DNA from: Geodermatophilus dictyosporus
GTDB taxonomy: Bacteria; Actinomycetota; Actinomycetes; Mycobacteriales; Geodermatophilaceae
DNA: 64,000 bases
Direction: 5' to 3'
Assembly: GCF_900115505.1 (NCBI RefSeq)
Contig: NZ_FOWQ01000001.1
Span: forward strand, 62,001 to 126,000
The position numbers and the translations under genes are program-made. Below the pieces are notes generated by a model. It did no database searches. It had not been told where the DNA came from and saw only the letters and a list, made by a program, of their open reading frames with translations. Shown here piece after piece: positions 62,584 through 64,000 of this stretch. The first letter of the stretch is position 1, and each line of letters opens with the position of its first letter.

Positions 62584-63011
62584 GGTGGGCGACCCGGGCC
62601 GGGATCCACGTCGACCGCGCCGCCTGCGCCTGGCTCATCCGCCGGTTCGTCGACCCCGGCGCCGACTTCGTCTTCGTCTCCGACCCCGCCGACGTCCCGG
62701 CCGACGCCACGCCGTTCGACATGCGCGGCGCAGCGCTGGGCCACGTGGGCGGCGACTGCTCCTTCGAGGCGGTGCTGCGCGTGCACGGCCTCGACGACCC
62801 CGTGCTGTGGCGGATGGGCGAGATCGTCCACGAGGCCGACCTCGACGACGGCCGCTTCGACGCCCCTGAGGCGCCCGGCCTCGACGTCCTGCTGCGCGGC
62901 CTGTCGATGACCGGCGACGACGAGCGCACGCTCGCCGTCTCCGGCCCGCTGTTCGACGGCCTCTACGAGTTCACCCGCCGCCGCCTGCTGCTCGGCCGCG
63001 AGCCGGCCTGA
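62580..63011 (+). CDS. ChrB C-terminal domain protein
   Basis: 143 residues. RWATRAGIHVDRAACAWLIRRFVDPGADFVFV, FDMRGAALGHVGGDCSFEAVL and WRMGEIVHEADLDDGRF match the C-terminal half of ChrB (chromate resistance exported-type domain). Split from the N-terminal half by a GTGA overlap, so both are made together. Confidence 0.85.
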   Translation: MRWATRAGIHVDRAACAWLIRRFVDPGADFVFVSDPADVPADATPFDMRGAALGHVGGDCSFEAVLRVHGLDDPVLWRMGEIVHEADLDDGRFDAPEAPGLDVLLRGLSMTGDDERTLAVSGPLFDGLYEFTRRRLLLGREPA

Positions 63012-63026
63012 CCCCGACGGAGACCC

Positions 63027-64000
63027 GTGACCCCCGAACCGACCGCCACCCCGGCGCCCGCCACCGCGGTGCCGCCGTTCCGCACCGCCGTCCGCGCCTG
63101 GTTCCTCGTCTCGCTGCAGACCTTCGGCGGCCCGGCCGGGCAGATCGCGGTCATGCAGCGGGAGCTGGTCGACGAGCGCCGCTGGATCGGCCAGCGCCGG
63201 TTCCTGCACGCGATGAACTACTGCATGCTGCTGCCCGGCCCCGAGGCCCAGCAGCTGGCCACCTACGTCGGCTGGCTGCTGCACGGCACCCGCGGCGGCC
63301 TGGTCGCGGGTGGGCTCTTCGTCCTCCCGGGCGTGCTCGCCCTGCTGGCGCTCTCCGCGGTGTACGTCGCCTTCGGCAGCACGGTGGCGGTCACCGCGCT
63401 GTTCGCCGGCCTCGCACCGGCGGTGGTCGCGATCGTCGCCCAGGCCGTGCAGCGCGTGGCCAGGCGGGCGCTCACCGGCCGGGCGCTGGTCGCCATCGCC
63501 GTCGCCGCCTTCCTCGCCCTGGCGCTGTTCGCCGTCCCGTTCCCGGTCGTCGTGCTGGTGGCGGGCCTGGCCGGGTGGCTGCTCGGCCGCCGCCGGCCCG
63601 CGGCCGTCGCGCACGCCGCGCCGGCCGACGACGGCCCGCCACCGGTCATCGCCGACGACGCCCTGCACGCCGAGCGCCCCACCGCCCGCCGCACCCTCAC
63701 CGTGCTCGCCGTCGGGCTGCTCGCCTGGGGCGTGCCGGTCGCCGCGGTCGCGCTGCTCACCGGGACGGGGAGCACCCTCACCCAGCAGGGGCTGTTCTTC
63801 TCCGGCGCCGCGGTGGTCACCTTCGGCGGCGCCTACGCGGTGCTGGCCTACGTCGCGCAGGCCGCCGTCACCACCTACGGCTGGCTGGCGCCCGGCGAGA
63901 TGGTCCGCGGGCTCGCGCTGGCCGAGACGACGCCCGGCCCGTTGATCATGGTGGTGCAGTTCGTCGCCTTCCTCGGCGCCTTCCGCGCCCCCGGGGGGCT
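63027..64000 (+). CDS. chrA: Chromate transporter ChrA, truncated by window end
   Basis: At least 324 residues; no stop in the window. N-terminal half has FLVSLQTFGGPAGQIAVMQRELVDERRWIG and the PGPEAQQLATYVGWLLHG loop. The second half repeats the pattern (AVVTFGGAYAVLAYVAQ, then TTPGPLIMVVQFVAFLG), the usual two-halves ChrA topology. Exports chromate. GGAGACCC lies before GTG 63027, 15 bases after the chrB C-terminal gene. Confidence 0.92.
   Translation, partial: MTPEPTATPAPATAVPPFRTAVRAWFLVSLQTFGGPAGQIAVMQRELVDERRWIGQRRFLHAMNYCMLLPGPEAQQLATYVGWLLHGTRGGLVAGGLFVLPGVLALLALSAVYVAFGSTVAVTALFAGLAPAVVAIVAQAVQRVARRALTGRALVAIAVAAFLALALFAVPFPVVVLVAGLAGWLLGRRRPAAVAHAAPADDGPPPVIADDALHAERPTARRTLTVLAVGLLAWGVPVAAVALLTGTGSTLTQQGLFFSGAAVVTFGGAYAVLAYVAQAAVTTYGWLAPGEMVRGLALAETTPGPLIMVVQFVAFLGAFRAPGG

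Overview
The window is very GC-rich, densely packed DNA with many GTG starts and 4-base stop/start overlaps. A DUF222/HNH (13E12-type) gene under a LexA-like box, a DivIVA-type coiled-coil protein, a c-di-AMP riboswitch before a wall-hydrolase-like gene and an actinobacterial cysteine leader peptide all indicate a high-GC actinomycete. The mix with a proton-pumping-type rhodopsin and an aromatic catabolism cluster suggests Geodermatophilaceae (Blastococcus, Geodermatophilus or Modestobacter); that family assignment is inference. I see no rRNA, tRNA, CRISPR array, transposase or integrase.

1-24 kb: the end of a GntP permease, an FMN glutamate-synthase-like protein, a luciferase-like monooxygenase with its FMN reductase, a DivIVA-like protein, and a riboswitch-controlled secreted hydrolase. 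Then come small housekeeping genes (methyltransferase, DUF72, VOC, pentapeptide/YkgJ), the proton-translocating transhydrogenase pntAB, a serine hydrolase, a two-gene acyl-CoA dehydrogenase pair, an MFS exporter, a DUF3616 protein and RNase Z.

22-34 kb: the protocatechuate branch of the beta-ketoadipate pathway. An IclR regulator and pobA lie on the minus strand, and pcaHGBDC is a tightly overlapped plus-strand operon. A nearly identical 17-base sequence lies 44-45 bases upstream of both pobA and pcaH and is a good candidate for the IclR operator. Between them sit an acetoacetate-decarboxylase-like gene, a DUF4062-STAND ATPase and a membrane protein translationally coupled to an unusual receiver-like/thioredoxin-reductase-like fusion.

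34-49 kb: a decayed aldehyde dehydrogenase pseudogene; a MarR-type regulator diverging from an ABC exporter across an A/T-rich triple-repeat operator; the 5-oxoprolinase genes pxpABC with an NRAMP-fold transporter; and pdxY with an amino acid permease. Next is a rhodopsin operon: a rhodopsin with DTE-type proton-pump residues and a His/Asp-rich cytoplasmic tail, a Brp/Blh retinal-forming dioxygenase, and an 18-cysteine Csp-like copper-storage protein. This operon is the most unusual system in the window.

49-64 kb: a zinc-less-looking MDR dehydrogenase, a His-Leu-Pro repeat membrane protein flanked by 11-base tandem repeats, and two divergent glycosyltransferase operons. Then come a cysteine dioxygenase-rhodanese operon behind an apparently leaderless cysteine leader peptide, a GH43-like protein, a sulfotransferase, the LexA-boxed HNH gene, and a chromate operon with ChrB split in two and ChrA running off the end.
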